The notes under the pieces: model-generated | Databases searched by the model: none | What the model was told of the DNA's origin: nothing | Seen by the model: the letters and a program-made list of their open reading frames with translations, nothing else | Made by a program: the position numbers and the translations under genes | Shown: positions 51,080 through 60,406 of the stretch, in pieces | Layout: the number at the start of each line of letters is the position of its first letter | Position numbering within the stretch: the stretch's first letter is position 1 | Source of the DNA: Bacteroidia bacterium | GTDB taxonomy: Bacteria > Bacteroidota > Bacteroidia > B-17B0 > Aurantibacillaceae | NCBI GenBank assembly: GCA_016787705.1 | Contig: JAEUTP010000023.1 | Coordinates: 41,551 to 105,550 of the forward strand | DNA length: 64,000 nt | Reading direction: 5' to 3'

Positions 51080-51961
51080 ATGAAATTAATAGACGGAAAA
51101 AAAATATCCCTCGAATTACAGGAAGACATTGCTTTGGAGGTATCGCAAATGATGGCGTCAGGCTTAAAACAACCACACCTGGCAGCCATACTTGTTGGTA
51201 ACGATGGGGGCAGTGAAACTTACGTGGCCAGCAAAATAAAAGCCTGCGAGCGTGTTGGTTTTAAATCAACCTTATTACGTTTTCCCGATTACGTTACCGA
51301 AGAAAAATTATTACAGGCCGTTTACGATCTTAATAACAATAACGATGTGGATGGCTTTATTGTACAGCTTCCTCTGCCCCGTCATATTAACGAACATAAA
51401 ATTATTGAAGCCGTTAAGCCAAGTAAAGATGTAGATGGTTTTCATCCTATTAACGTGGGTAGAATGGTTTTGAATTTACCATGTTACGTAAGCGCTACAC
51501 CTTATGGCATTGTGCATTTATTATCAGCCTACAATATTGAAACCAGTGGTAAGAACTGTGTTGTTATTGGTCGCAGTCACATTGTTGGCTCACCAATGAG
51601 TATTCTTCTTGCAAAAAATACAGCTTTAGGAAATTGTACGGTAACACTTTGCCATAGCAAAACACAAGATCTTATTTCTCATACTTTAAAGGCAGATATT
51701 ATTATTTGCGCCTTGGGCAGCCCCGAATTTTTACGTGCCAATATGGTAAAAGAAGGCGCTATTGTAATTGATGTAGGTACTACGCGAGTAGCAAGCACCG
51801 AAACAAAAAGCGGCTTTAAACTTAAAGGCGATGTTATGTTTGATGAAGTGGCGCCAAAATGCAGTTACATAACACCGGTGCCCGGCGGTGTTGGCCCTAT
51901 GACCATTGCTTCATTGATAAAGAATACTTTGTTGGCGGCGAAGAAAGAAATTTACAAATAG
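51080..51961 (+). CDS. folD: Bifunctional methylenetetrahydrofolate dehydrogenase/cyclohydrolase FolD
   Basis: 293 aa enzyme of one-carbon metabolism. Motifs visible: [14 protein letters not shown] (with the catalytic Lys), V-Q-L-P-L-P-R-H-I, the [11 protein letters not shown] region, [13 protein letters not shown] and the C-terminal [11 protein letters not shown]. Normal length. Confidence 0.97.
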   Translation: MKLIDGKKISLELQEDIALEVSQMMASGLKQPHLAAILVGNDGGSETYVASKIKACERVGFKSTLLRFPDYVTEEKLLQAVYDLNNNNDVDGFIVQLPLPRHINEHKIIEAVKPSKDVDGFHPINVGRMVLNLPCYVSATPYGIVHLLSAYNIETSGKNCVVIGRSHIVGSPMSILLAKNTALGNCTVTLCHSKTQDLISHTLKADIIICALGSPEFLRANMVKEGAIVIDVGTTRVASTETKSGFKLKGDVMFDEVAPKCSYITPVPGGVGPMTIASLIKNTLLAAKKEIYK

Positions 51962-52078
51962 ATAAATGATTAATGACGAAGGATGCAAGACTGTTCCGTC
52001 ATATATCATCTATCATTAATCCCTTCCGTCTATAATTTAATTTACATTTCCATTTAGTTAATCCTTAACTTTAATGTA

Positions 52079-53317
52079 TTGATTTATGTTAAAGAAAATA
52101 TTTCCATCGCGCTCGATTCTATTAAGGCTAATCGTTTACGCGCTTTAATTACCATGCTTATTATTGCTATTGGTATTACCGCATTGGTTGGCATTCTTTC
52201 TGCCATTGATGCTATCAAAAATGGTATCAACAACAACTTCACAAGCATGGGAGCCAATACCTTTACCATTCGTAATGCAGATATCAATATTCGTGTGGGA
52301 CGCAAAGGCCGAAAGGCAAAAACCTTTGATAACATTAAATTTAAAGAGGCCCTGCGTTTTAAGAACGAATTCAATTATCCTGTTGTAACATCGGTATCTA
52401 CCATGGCAAGCATGGCCTCAAGGGTGAGGTACGAGAACAAAAAAACAAATCCAAACATACAGGTATTTGGCAGCGATGAAAATTATATTCTTACAGCGGG
52501 CTATGATCTTGAACAAGGCAGAAATTTTAATGCCTACGAGGTAAACAGTGGCGCGCCCATTGTTATAATCGGAAAAGATATTGAAAAAGCTTTATTTAGC
52601 GAAAATCAAAGTGCCTTAGATAAACTAATAAAAATAGGCGCATCGCGTTATAAAGTAGTTGGCATTTTAAAAAGTAAAGGCAATAGCGCGGGTTTTGGTG
52701 GTGATAAATTGTGTATTATTCCACTTACCAATGCAAGGCAATATTTTGGCGGCCAAGACATGAGTTTCACTATAAATGTTTTAACCAAAAGCAGTTCTAT
52801 GTTGGATAATATTTTAAACGAAGCCAAAGCTACATTCAGAAGAATTAGAAAAATTCCCACAACCGGTGTAGACAATTTCGATATTGTAAAATCAGATAAC
52901 CTTGCTTCTATTTTAATTAAAGATCTTAAAACAGTAACTCTCGGCGCAACCATTATTGGTTTAATTACTTTATTGGGCGCGGCTATTGGCCTTATGAATA
53001 TTATGCTGGTAAGTGTTACCGAACGTACCCGCGAAATAGGTGTACGAAAAGCTTTGGGTGCTACACAACAAGCCATTAAATACCAATTCTTAATTGAAAG
53101 CGTTGTTATTTGTGTTATGGGAGGATTGATAGGGATATTATTTGGCATTATTATTGGCAATGTTATTAGCTTTGCTCTATCTACTGGTTTTTTTATTCCA
53201 TGGTTTTGGATAATTACAGGTGTAATAATTTGTATTGTTGTAGGCTTATTAAGCGGTTATTTGCCTGCTAAACGTGCTTCACAACTAGACCCAATTGAAA
53301 GTTTGCGGTTCGAATAA
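52079..53317 (+). CDS. MacB/FtsX-type ABC transporter permease
   Basis: 412 aa membrane protein: helix near 20-42, a periplasmic MacB-PCD domain (about 45-285), and three C-terminal helices of the FtsX domain, with T-E-R-T-R-E-I-G-V-R-K-A-L-G-A between them. The start is TTG at 52079; the nearby ATG codons at 52074 and 52086 are out of frame. No ATPase gene is adjacent, so its partner is elsewhere. Likely role: lipoprotein or peptide export or mechanotransmission. Confidence 0.9.
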   Translation: MIYVKENISIALDSIKANRLRALITMLIIAIGITALVGILSAIDAIKNGINNNFTSMGANTFTIRNADINIRVGRKGRKAKTFDNIKFKEALRFKNEFNYPVVTSVSTMASMASRVRYENKKTNPNIQVFGSDENYILTAGYDLEQGRNFNAYEVNSGAPIVIIGKDIEKALFSENQSALDKLIKIGASRYKVVGILKSKGNSAGFGGDKLCIIPLTNARQYFGGQDMSFTINVLTKSSSMLDNILNEAKATFRRIRKIPTTGVDNFDIVKSDNLASILIKDLKTVTLGATIIGLITLLGAAIGLMNIMLVSVTERTREIGVRKALGATQQAIKYQFLIESVVICVMGGLIGILFGIIIGNVISFALSTGFFIPWFWIITGVIICIVVGLLSGYLPAKRASQLDPIESLRFE

Positions 53318-53394
53318 AAATTCTTACAAAGATTTTCTTATATTAGTTTCTTAAACAAAACACAAACCTCTTAAACCCTTATGTACACTATCGC

Positions 53395-54747
53395 ATGAAA
53401 AGCGCTTTTTACAAGATATTTAATGCAGGCATTGGTTTTGCAAAAGACCCAAAAGAGCTAAAGGTTATTGTGCTTATGAACCGTATGGCATTTATCATGA
53501 CTATAATGATGTTCGTATTTGGTGTCCTTAGCCCCATCATGCACCTGTACGATATACTTTATTTCACCTTTCCGTTTGCGGTTGCATTTATTTTAGCACC
53601 ATACTTTAATCACCTCGGTTGGATCCGTTTTAATAAATATTATTTTACTCTTATTCCAATACCTCTTATTTGTATACTCTGCTGGTATAACAGCATTATT
53701 CTTGGAGACAGATTCTTTTTCTTTGCTACTGCAACAATACCAGTAATTGTTTTTAGGAGCAAGATTACCATATTTATTATTTTTTACTTGAATATCATTG
53801 CTTTCTTTACCATGTCATGGTATCAAAACAATTACGAGCCTTATGTAGAAGTACCGCCAAATCTTGCGGTACAGTATTGGTGCGCCTGCCTTTTTGCCAT
53901 ATTCTCCATTCTGTATTTCGTGGTCCGTTATTTTAAACAGGGTTCTGAAGATTACGAAAAAGAAATAGAAACCAAGAACGAAGAGATCTCTGCAAAAAAT
54001 AAAGAGATATTGGACAGTATTAATTATGCAAAAAAAATACAATCAGCCCTGCTTGCTCATAACGATTTTTTAGAGCAACATTTGCCCGAGCATTTTGTGT
54101 TGTTTAAGCCTAAAGATATTGTGAGCGGTGATTTTTACTGGGCCACCGAACATAATGGCAACTTTTATTTGGCCGTTTGCGACAGCACGGGCCATGGCGT
54201 TCCGGGCGCATTTATGTGTTTATTGAACATTGGTTTTTTAAACGAAGCCATAAAAGAAAAAAATATTTCTTCTCCCGCAGCTATATTTGATCATGTAAGA
54301 AAAAGATTAATAGCCGATATTTCGAAAGAAGGCCAGCAGGATGGTATGGACGGCATATTATTAAAAGCCCAAAGTAATAATGGGCAGCTAACAATACAAT
54401 ATGCAAGCGCCAATAATGCGCCGGTACTTATCCGTAACAACGAAGCGTTAACTTTAGGTACTGATAAAATGCCTGTAGGAAAAGGTTTAAAAGATGAAGC
54501 ATTTAAACTTCATACAATTGATGTACAACCCGGCGATGCACTTTATTTGTATACTGATGGCTTTGCCGATCAGTTTGGCGGACCAAAAGGAAAAAAATTT
54601 AAATACAAAGCATTAAATGAATTGCTGCTTGCCAATCATAAAAGAAAAATGGCGAAACAAAAACAAATTTTTGATTCTACTTTCGAAAATTGGCGTGGAC
54701 ACCTGGAGCAGGTCGATGATGTTTGTGTAATTGGTATACTATTTTAG
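53395..54747 (+). CDS. Membrane SpoIIE-type PP2C phosphatase (second copy)
   Basis: 450 aa. About six membrane helices (residues 28-185), a linker with K-E-I-L-D-S-I-N-Y-A-K-K-I-Q-S-A-L-L, and a SpoIIE domain: D-I-V-S-G-D-F-Y-W, C-D-S-T-G-H-G-V-P-G, Q-D-G-M-D-G-I, Y-T-D-G-F-A-D-Q-F-G and V-D-D-V-C-V-I-G. Its plan is the same as that of the phosphatase at 25.3 kb. It is followed after 12 bases by a TPR protein that shares its linker but not its catalytic domain. Confidence 0.92.
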   Translation: MKSAFYKIFNAGIGFAKDPKELKVIVLMNRMAFIMTIMMFVFGVLSPIMHLYDILYFTFPFAVAFILAPYFNHLGWIRFNKYYFTLIPIPLICILCWYNSIILGDRFFFFATATIPVIVFRSKITIFIIFYLNIIAFFTMSWYQNNYEPYVEVPPNLAVQYWCACLFAIFSILYFVVRYFKQGSEDYEKEIETKNEEISAKNKEILDSINYAKKIQSALLAHNDFLEQHLPEHFVLFKPKDIVSGDFYWATEHNGNFYLAVCDSTGHGVPGAFMCLLNIGFLNEAIKEKNISSPAAIFDHVRKRLIADISKEGQQDGMDGILLKAQSNNGQLTIQYASANNAPVLIRNNEALTLGTDKMPVGKGLKDEAFKLHTIDVQPGDALYLYTDGFADQFGGPKGKKFKYKALNELLLANHKRKMAKQKQIFDSTFENWRGHLEQVDDVCVIGILF

Positions 54748-54759
54748 TAAAAGAACAAA

Positions 54760-56088
54760 GTGAAAAATAACTACCCCATATTTACTTTCTTTTTTTTACT
54801 CCTGTTTTTTTCAACAACAACATTTGCTCAAACAAGAGTTGTTGATTCGTTAAAACAAATTTTAAAGAGTACAAAATTAGCCGATTCTACAAAGGCAAAA
54901 ATACTTATTGCCTTGGCCTGGGAAATAAAATATGATAATGTTGACCAAGCCCAAAAAATAGCCAAAGAAGGCGTTGAACTTTCAAAAAGAACAAACCGTA
55001 TACCGGATGTTGCAACCGGTTTAAAGATACTTGGTATTATTAGTGACGAAACATCCCATTATAAGGAAAGTATAGATTATTATTTAAAAGCTATCTCCTA
55101 TTTTGAAAAACTAAAAGATACTGTAAGTATCTCGCGGGTAGAATGCAATATTGGTATGCTTTACAGGAAAATGGATCAAGATCGCGAAGCCTTAAGATTC
55201 TTTAAAAAATGTACACCCGTTTTTGAAAAAGCAAATTTTGCTATGGGTATTAACATCGCCAATCAAAATATGGGCATAGCTTATTTTAATCTTAAAAATT
55301 ATGATAGCGCACTAGTGTTTTTTTTCAAAGCTGCAGAGATCATAAAAAAAGCAAATATGATCGATCCAACCATTATGGGCAATATTGGAAATTGTTACCT
55401 AATGAAAAAAGATCTTATTACGGCTAGAAAATATATAGAAACCTGTTGCAGTGATTTTATTGCTTCGGGCGATTCCTCATCAAATTTTTATTTCTGGAAA
55501 GCCGCCTTAGCAAGTCTTTACCGCGACCTTGGAAAAATAACCGAGAGTATTAAGCTATATGAAGAAAGTAAAAAAGGGTATGAAAAACTGGGCCTATACT
55601 ATAGTGAGAACAATTTTAACGCCACCGTTTTTTTAGCCGGTGCCTATGCCGGGGCAAAGGATTTTGAATCAGCATATACAAATGCCTCCAACGCTTTGGG
55701 CATACGAGACACCTTATTCAACAAAGATTTTTCTTTGCAAATGAATGAAATGAAAGAAAAGTACGAAGCTGACAAAAAGGAATTAAGCATCAGTAACCTT
55801 AACAAAGAAGCACAGCTTAAAGATGCAAAAATAGATCAACAACGATCCAGACAATATGGAATGGCTGCGGGCTTATTATTACTGCTTGTGTTATCGGTTG
55901 TATTGTATAAAAATTTTACAAGAAAAAAGAAAGATAACCTCATCATTCAGCATCAAAAAAATGTTGTGGATGAAAAAAATAAAGAAATAACAGATTCTAT
56001 TACCTATGCGCAACGTATACAAAATGCATCCTTACCAACAGAGAATTATATTCATAAAAATATGGAGCGTTTGAAAAATCAAAAATAA
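54760..56088 (+). CDS. TPR protein truncated at the start of a SpoIIE domain
   Basis: 442 aa, GTG start (54760) with a signal/anchor sequence I-F-T-F-F-F-L-L-L-F-F. TPR repeats cover about 50-330, a transmembrane helix lies near 367-385, then a coiled-coil linker with K-N-K-E-I-T-D-S-I-T-Y-A-Q-R-I-Q-N. That linker always precedes a SpoIIE phosphatase domain in this family, but here the protein ends some 22 residues later (M-E-R-L-K-N-Q-K stop). No phosphatase remains downstream; the next gene ends 2 bases beyond on the other strand. It is either a degenerate gene or a non-catalytic partner of the phosphatase encoded just upstream. Confidence 0.82.
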   Translation: MKNNYPIFTFFFLLLFFSTTTFAQTRVVDSLKQILKSTKLADSTKAKILIALAWEIKYDNVDQAQKIAKEGVELSKRTNRIPDVATGLKILGIISDETSHYKESIDYYLKAISYFEKLKDTVSISRVECNIGMLYRKMDQDREALRFFKKCTPVFEKANFAMGINIANQNMGIAYFNLKNYDSALVFFFKAAEIIKKANMIDPTIMGNIGNCYLMKKDLITARKYIETCCSDFIASGDSSSNFYFWKAALASLYRDLGKITESIKLYEESKKGYEKLGLYYSENNFNATVFLAGAYAGAKDFESAYTNASNALGIRDTLFNKDFSLQMNEMKEKYEADKKELSISNLNKEAQLKDAKIDQQRSRQYGMAAGLLLLLVLSVVLYKNFTRKKKDNLIIQHQKNVVDEKNKEITDSITYAQRIQNASLPTENYIHKNMERLKNQK

Positions 56089-56089
56089 A

Positions 56090-58039
56090 TTAAGTTCCAA
56101 AACTCACAGCAATGATCTGGATTTTACGTTCAGATGCCGCAGATGGATTATAAACGGAGTTACGCTTATCTTTAAGATCATCACTTACCTTACTCGCAGG
56201 AAGTTCGCCAATATCCACGTCTTCAAAAATAATTTTCCCTTCACCAACTGTTTTATTCTCAAAATATTTTACAAACCAACCATTCTTTGTTTCTGTAAAA
56301 TAATTACGCAAACTGCTAATACGGCGCTTTGCAAGGTTAACATTATAATCGGTACTGGCTAACGGACTACAATACCCTTTCATAGTAATTTTTACCGTTT
56401 CTCCTTTCAGTAAAACTTTTTCTAACAAATCAGAAAATTTGCGAAGGTCTTCCATTCCGGCATCTACACTATCTGTAAAAAAATTCTCAACACGATTCAG
56501 TGCTTTTTCTTTTATTTCACCCTCTAATCCTTTTGGATATTCATTTATATATTGCGGCACTAAAATCTTATACTCGTTATAAGTTGTTTCATAATTTTTT
56601 ATAGTTATAATGCGGGTAGTTTTTGGATCCGGCTCATCGTTATGAAAATATAAAGTTAGCGGCACCAGTAATTTCATTTGTCCGGTTAGCATGGCCATTG
56701 TATCTATTGGTTTTGGCGGCAAACTTAAAGGCTCAATGCTAAACCTGTAAATATCGTTACAGCAATTTAATTTATGTTCAAAGTAAGAGCCTATACGGTT
56801 ACTTGATAAATATGCGCGATCACGACTTTTGTTTACCGAATAATAAATATCGTTATAACTACTGTTAATTGGATAACCGGCATTTTGTGGTTCAGTAAAA
56901 ACAGAATCCTTTAATTCACTTTTAAATATATCAAAACCTCCTAATCCTTTATGATAAGTGCTGCTAAAGTACAAGGTGTTTCTTTCATTAACATACCAGG
57001 GTGTAATATCATCATCAGGGGTGTTTATTTTTTTTCCGGCATTTACAGGATTATTATACGTTCCATCATCATTTTTAAAGCTATACCATATATCTAAAGC
57101 TCCCTCTCCTCCTGCTCTGTTACTGGCAAAAAACAAAACCGTTTTACCATTTATCTCTCCAAAACTTGGTTGCGAAGTGTTAACATTTTTTTGGTTAATT
57201 GGCTCAGGCATGCGTTCTAAAGGCTGCCATTTATTATTTACGTAATTGCTTAAATACAACTCACAACTATACTCACTTGCATTTTTTGCCAAACAGCGTG
57301 ATACGATCATTTGCTTATAATCATTGCTAAAACAGGTATTGGCGTTATGTAAATAGGTAGCATTTATATTTGTATCGAGGGCTTTAATTCTTTGCCACTT
57401 CATATTTTTCATTTCCGACTTATATATCTTATTAAAGCTAACATCATTTACATCTTTTTTAGATGGATTTTTTAACGATGAAAAATAAAGTGTACTGTCT
57501 TTTTCAAATGCTGCATATTCACTTACTTTACTATTAATAGTAGTATCTAAATGTTCAATTTTAGGGCTTACAGGGTTTTTAACCAGCAATTGCGCCAAAT
57601 CACAGGCCTCTACCTCAACTAAAGATTTTTTTAAATAGTAATCAAAATTAAGCTTAGGATATTTTTTTTTGATTTTTGAGAATTTTGTGAACCATTTTTT
57701 TGCGTCTTTATATTGACCTTTGTTCTTTAATAATTGTCCTATCCAATAAAATGTGAGTGGGTATTTTTTTCCATTATCTATCAAAGCAACTTTATTGTAT
57801 AAGCGCAAAGCAAGATCAACATCAAAATTTAAACGGCTTGCCTCGGCATAATCATATTGCAACTTAATTTCACTGCTATCTCTAAACCAAAGCTTATTGT
57901 AATTCTGTGCGGCAGTAAACCAATCCTTATTTAACATAGCCGAACTTGCCTGAGATTCCAATAAGCGGTTAGACTGGCTTTTAACAAAGTAAAAGCAGAA
58001 GTAAAAAAATATTAGTATGAAAAGGGTTTTATTTTTCAC
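56090..58039 (-). CDS. PorE-like protein: TPR, PD40 repeats, OmpA domain
   Basis: 649 aa, GTG start (58039), signal peptide L-F-I-L-I-F-F-Y-F-C-F-Y-F-V-K-S. TPR-like helices (25-150), PD40 propeller repeats (V-L-F-F-A-S-N-R-A-G-G-E-G, L-Y-F-S-S-T-Y-H-K-G-L-G-G) and a C-terminal OmpA-like peptidoglycan-binding domain with I-T-M-K-G-Y-C-S-P-L and Y-N-V-N-L-A-K-R-R-I. It starts one base after porP. PorE-type proteins anchor T9SS-linked outer-membrane parts to peptidoglycan. Confidence 0.9.
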   Translation of the reverse strand: MKNKTLFILIFFYFCFYFVKSQSNRLLESQASSAMLNKDWFTAAQNYNKLWFRDSSEIKLQYDYAEASRLNFDVDLALRLYNKVALIDNGKKYPLTFYWIGQLLKNKGQYKDAKKWFTKFSKIKKKYPKLNFDYYLKKSLVEVEACDLAQLLVKNPVSPKIEHLDTTINSKVSEYAAFEKDSTLYFSSLKNPSKKDVNDVSFNKIYKSEMKNMKWQRIKALDTNINATYLHNANTCFSNDYKQMIVSRCLAKNASEYSCELYLSNYVNNKWQPLERMPEPINQKNVNTSQPSFGEINGKTVLFFASNRAGGEGALDIWYSFKNDDGTYNNPVNAGKKINTPDDDITPWYVNERNTLYFSSTYHKGLGGFDIFKSELKDSVFTEPQNAGYPINSSYNDIYYSVNKSRDRAYLSSNRIGSYFEHKLNCCNDIYRFSIEPLSLPPKPIDTMAMLTGQMKLLVPLTLYFHNDEPDPKTTRIITIKNYETTYNEYKILVPQYINEYPKGLEGEIKEKALNRVENFFTDSVDAGMEDLRKFSDLLEKVLLKGETVKITMKGYCSPLASTDYNVNLAKRRISSLRNYFTETKNGWFVKYFENKTVGEGKIIFEDVDIGELPASKVSDDLKDKRNSVYNPSAASERKIQIIAVSFGT

Positions 58040-58040
58040 G

Positions 58041-59054
58041 TTACATAAATACAGGACAGGCTCTTTTTTTAATTATACTTGATGGCAGGCGCCTGATAAC
58101 ATAATTCACAAATATCTCAAATGCTCCTCTTCTATTTGTAGCCGCAGTAAATTTACTAACGTTAATGTCATAAGCAATTCCACTTTGCAGGGTTTTATGT
58201 GTATATCCAAATCTTAATACTATTGCATCTTTTGTGCGAAAGCATAAACCTCCTAAAACTGCTTTATTATCATCGCGGTTAAAATAATATTTAAGGGAGC
58301 TGTGGGGAATGATCTCATAATTTTTTGCCTGTTTGGAAATAAGTGCCTCAGCAATTATGTCTACTTTTGGCGCTACCGGTGTTGAATAGCTTAAATAATT
58401 TGTCATTTTAAAATCAAGGCGGCTTAAACGGTTACCCTGGTAGGTAATTACAGGGCTGGTTAAATGATGAAAACCCAAGCCAATAGTAAACCTGTGTTTT
58501 TGATTTAAAATATATTGAGCACCGGCACCCATATTTATATCAGCATAATTAAATTTTGACCAGTCAAAGTTTTCGCCGGTTGCGGTATTTTTATTATAAT
58601 TTAACCCGTCGTATTGATTATCAAAGGTCATTCTATCATAATCAAACCCTACCTGGCACCAACCTATGTTCATGCCTAGTGTTAATAGAAGACTGCTGTC
58701 GGGTTTTCCTAAAAAAATATAACTGCCATTGGCATATAACTGTGTAGTACCGTAACGGGTATCGCCGGCTTTATCACTATTAAATACAAGCCCTAGGCCC
58801 ACCATATCTTTTACCAATTGTTTGGGCTTTAAACGAGCCTCACCATTCATACTAAAAGTAGAATACGGCACAGGCACGGCCTGCCACTGGCTGCGATAGA
58901 TAGCGCCAACTCTAAAATCACCATTAAAAAAACCCGTAAACCCGGGTGTTAGGTTCAATAAAGAGCCATCAAACTGCGAAAAGTGAATATCCTGGCTAAA
59001 AGTTAGCTTAAACAATAATATTGCCCAGAATAAATATGAAGTACGCTTTTTTAT
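58041..59054 (-). CDS. PorP/SprF-family T9SS outer-membrane protein
   Basis: PorP/SprF protein: Q-D-I-H-F-S-Q-F near the mature start, T-P-G-F-T-G-F-F-N-G-D-F-R-V-G-A-I-Y-R and S-Q-W-Q-A-V, then a barrel with V-G-L-G-L-V-F-N-S-D-K-A-G-D. The first canonical start is TTG at 59015 (324 aa), but it cuts off the signal peptide. The same frame reads I-K-K-R-T-S-Y-L-F-W-A-I-L before that TTG, a proper signal peptide head starting with ATA at 59054 and preceded by AAGGGAAAG. I therefore extend the gene to 59054 (337 aa) as the likely true start. It forms a two-gene unit with the PorE-like gene (1-base gap). Confidence 0.8.
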   Translation of the reverse strand: MKKRTSYLFWAILLFKLTFSQDIHFSQFDGSLLNLTPGFTGFFNGDFRVGAIYRSQWQAVPVPYSTFSMNGEARLKPKQLVKDMVGLGLVFNSDKAGDTRYGTTQLYANGSYIFLGKPDSSLLLTLGMNIGWCQVGFDYDRMTFDNQYDGLNYNKNTATGENFDWSKFNYADINMGAGAQYILNQKHRFTIGLGFHHLTSPVITYQGNRLSRLDFKMTNYLSYSTPVAPKVDIIAEALISKQAKNYEIIPHSSLKYYFNRDDNKAVLGGLCFRTKDAIVLRFGYTHKTLQSGIAYDINVSKFTAATNRRGAFEIFVNYVIRRLPSSIIKKRACPVFM

Positions 59055-59103
59055 AGAAAATCTTTCCCTTAAAAATACAAAAATTTCAAATCAAAAACAA
59101 AGC

Positions 59104-59133
59104 TTTGTTAAGCCCTTTTAATTATTAAATTTG
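59104..59133 (+). promoter_or_regulatory. Bacteroidota-type promoter of the acyl-CoA dehydrogenase gene
   Basis: TTTG at 59104-59107 (-33) and TAAATTTG at 59126-59133 (-7), 18 bases apart. Predicted transcription start is near 59139, 13 bases before the ATG. This also argues that the in-frame TTG at 59131 is not the start codon. Confidence 0.75.
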
Positions 59134-59151
59134 TACCTCAATTTTAAAACT

Positions 59152-60336
59152 ATGGCTACCGATAATTTCCAGGCTCATGATTATTATTTAATGGATGAGC
59201 TGTTAACTGATGAACATAAATTAATTCGTGAAACAGCACGTGCGTGGGTAAAAAAAGAAGTTACCCCTATTGTTGAAGAAGCATGCCAAACAACCAAATT
59301 TCCAAAGCAATGGATAAAAGGATTGGCAGAGATCGGTGCCTTTGGCCCTTATATTCCTGCAGAATATGGTGGCCCGGGTTTAGACCAGATCTCTTACGGT
59401 TTAATTATGCAGGAGTTGGAGCGTGGCGATAGCGGCTTGCGTTCAACCGCATCAGTACAAAGCTCATTAGTAATGTTTCCTATTTATACTTATGGAAGCG
59501 AAGAGCAAAAGAAAAAATATTTACCAAAATTAGCTACCGGCGATTTGATGGGCTGCTTTGGTTTAACCGAGCCTGATCACGGTAGTAACCCTGCGGGAAT
59601 GATCACTAATTTTAAAGACGCGGGTGATGGAAAACATGTGATATTGAATGGTGCAAAAATGTGGATCAGTAATTCGCCCTTTGCTGATATTGCTGTAGTT
59701 TGGGCAAAAGATGAGGCCGGAGATATAAGAGGTTTAATTGTTGAACGCGGTATGGCCGGTTTTACAACGCCTGAAACCCACGGTAAATGGAGCTTACGCG
59801 CCAGTGCAACAGGTGAGTTGGTTTTTGATAATGTAAAAGTGCCTAAAGAAAATATTTTTCCTAACATTAAAGGATTAAAAGGCCCTTTAGGTTGTTTGAA
59901 CAGCGCACGTTTTGGAATTGCCTGGGGTGTTATAGGTGCTGCAATGGATTGTTACGACAGCGCTTTACGTTATAGCAAAGAGCGTATTCAATTTGGTAAA
60001 CCAATTGGCGCATTTCAGTTAACACAAAAAAAATTAGCGGAGATGATAACCGAGATCACTAAAGCGCAATTATTAACATGGAGATTGGGTGTTTTAAAGA
60101 ACGAGCACCGCGCAACACCTGCTCAAATTAGTATGGCAAAACGTAACAACGTAAATATGGCTTTACAAATTGCACGCGAAGCACGCCAGATACATGGCGG
60201 TATGGGTATTACAGGCGAATACCCAATTATGCGCCACATGATGAATTTAGAAAGCGTTATTACTTACGAAGGCACACACGATATTCATTTATTAATAACG
60301 GGTATGGATGTAACGGGCTTCAATGCTTTTGGATAA
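59152..60336 (+). CDS. Acyl-CoA dehydrogenase, glutaryl-CoA dehydrogenase type
   Basis: 394 aa flavoenzyme from ATG at 59152 (M-A-T-D-N-F). Family marks: R-E-T-A-R-A-W-V-K-K-E-V, Y-G-G-P-G-L, S-V-Q-S-S-L-V-M-F-P-I-Y, C-F-G-L-T-E-P-D-H-G-S-N-P, and the catalytic Glu in V-I-T-Y-E-G-T-H-D-I-H, followed by L-L-I-T-G. The S-V-Q-S-S-L-V-M segment is closest to glutaryl-CoA dehydrogenase, which would place it in lysine/tryptophan breakdown; other short-chain substrates remain possible. No ETF genes nearby. Confidence 0.92.
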   Translation: MATDNFQAHDYYLMDELLTDEHKLIRETARAWVKKEVTPIVEEACQTTKFPKQWIKGLAEIGAFGPYIPAEYGGPGLDQISYGLIMQELERGDSGLRSTASVQSSLVMFPIYTYGSEEQKKKYLPKLATGDLMGCFGLTEPDHGSNPAGMITNFKDAGDGKHVILNGAKMWISNSPFADIAVVWAKDEAGDIRGLIVERGMAGFTTPETHGKWSLRASATGELVFDNVKVPKENIFPNIKGLKGPLGCLNSARFGIAWGVIGAAMDCYDSALRYSKERIQFGKPIGAFQLTQKKLAEMITEITKAQLLTWRLGVLKNEHRATPAQISMAKRNNVNMALQIAREARQIHGGMGITGEYPIMRHMMNLESVITYEGTHDIHLLITGMDVTGFNAFG

Positions 60337-60353
60337 TTGTAAAACTGAATAAT

Positions 60354-60388
60354 AAAAAAGCCCCGCAGTTAAATTGCTGGGCTTTTTT
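60354..60388. terminator. Bidirectional terminator
   Basis: A-run, then GCCC-C-GCA (60360-60367) pairing with TGC-T-GGGC around a 7-base loop, then six T. It lies between convergent genes. Confidence 0.85.
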
Positions 60389-60406
60389 ATTGAATTTTAT
60401 TTTTAA

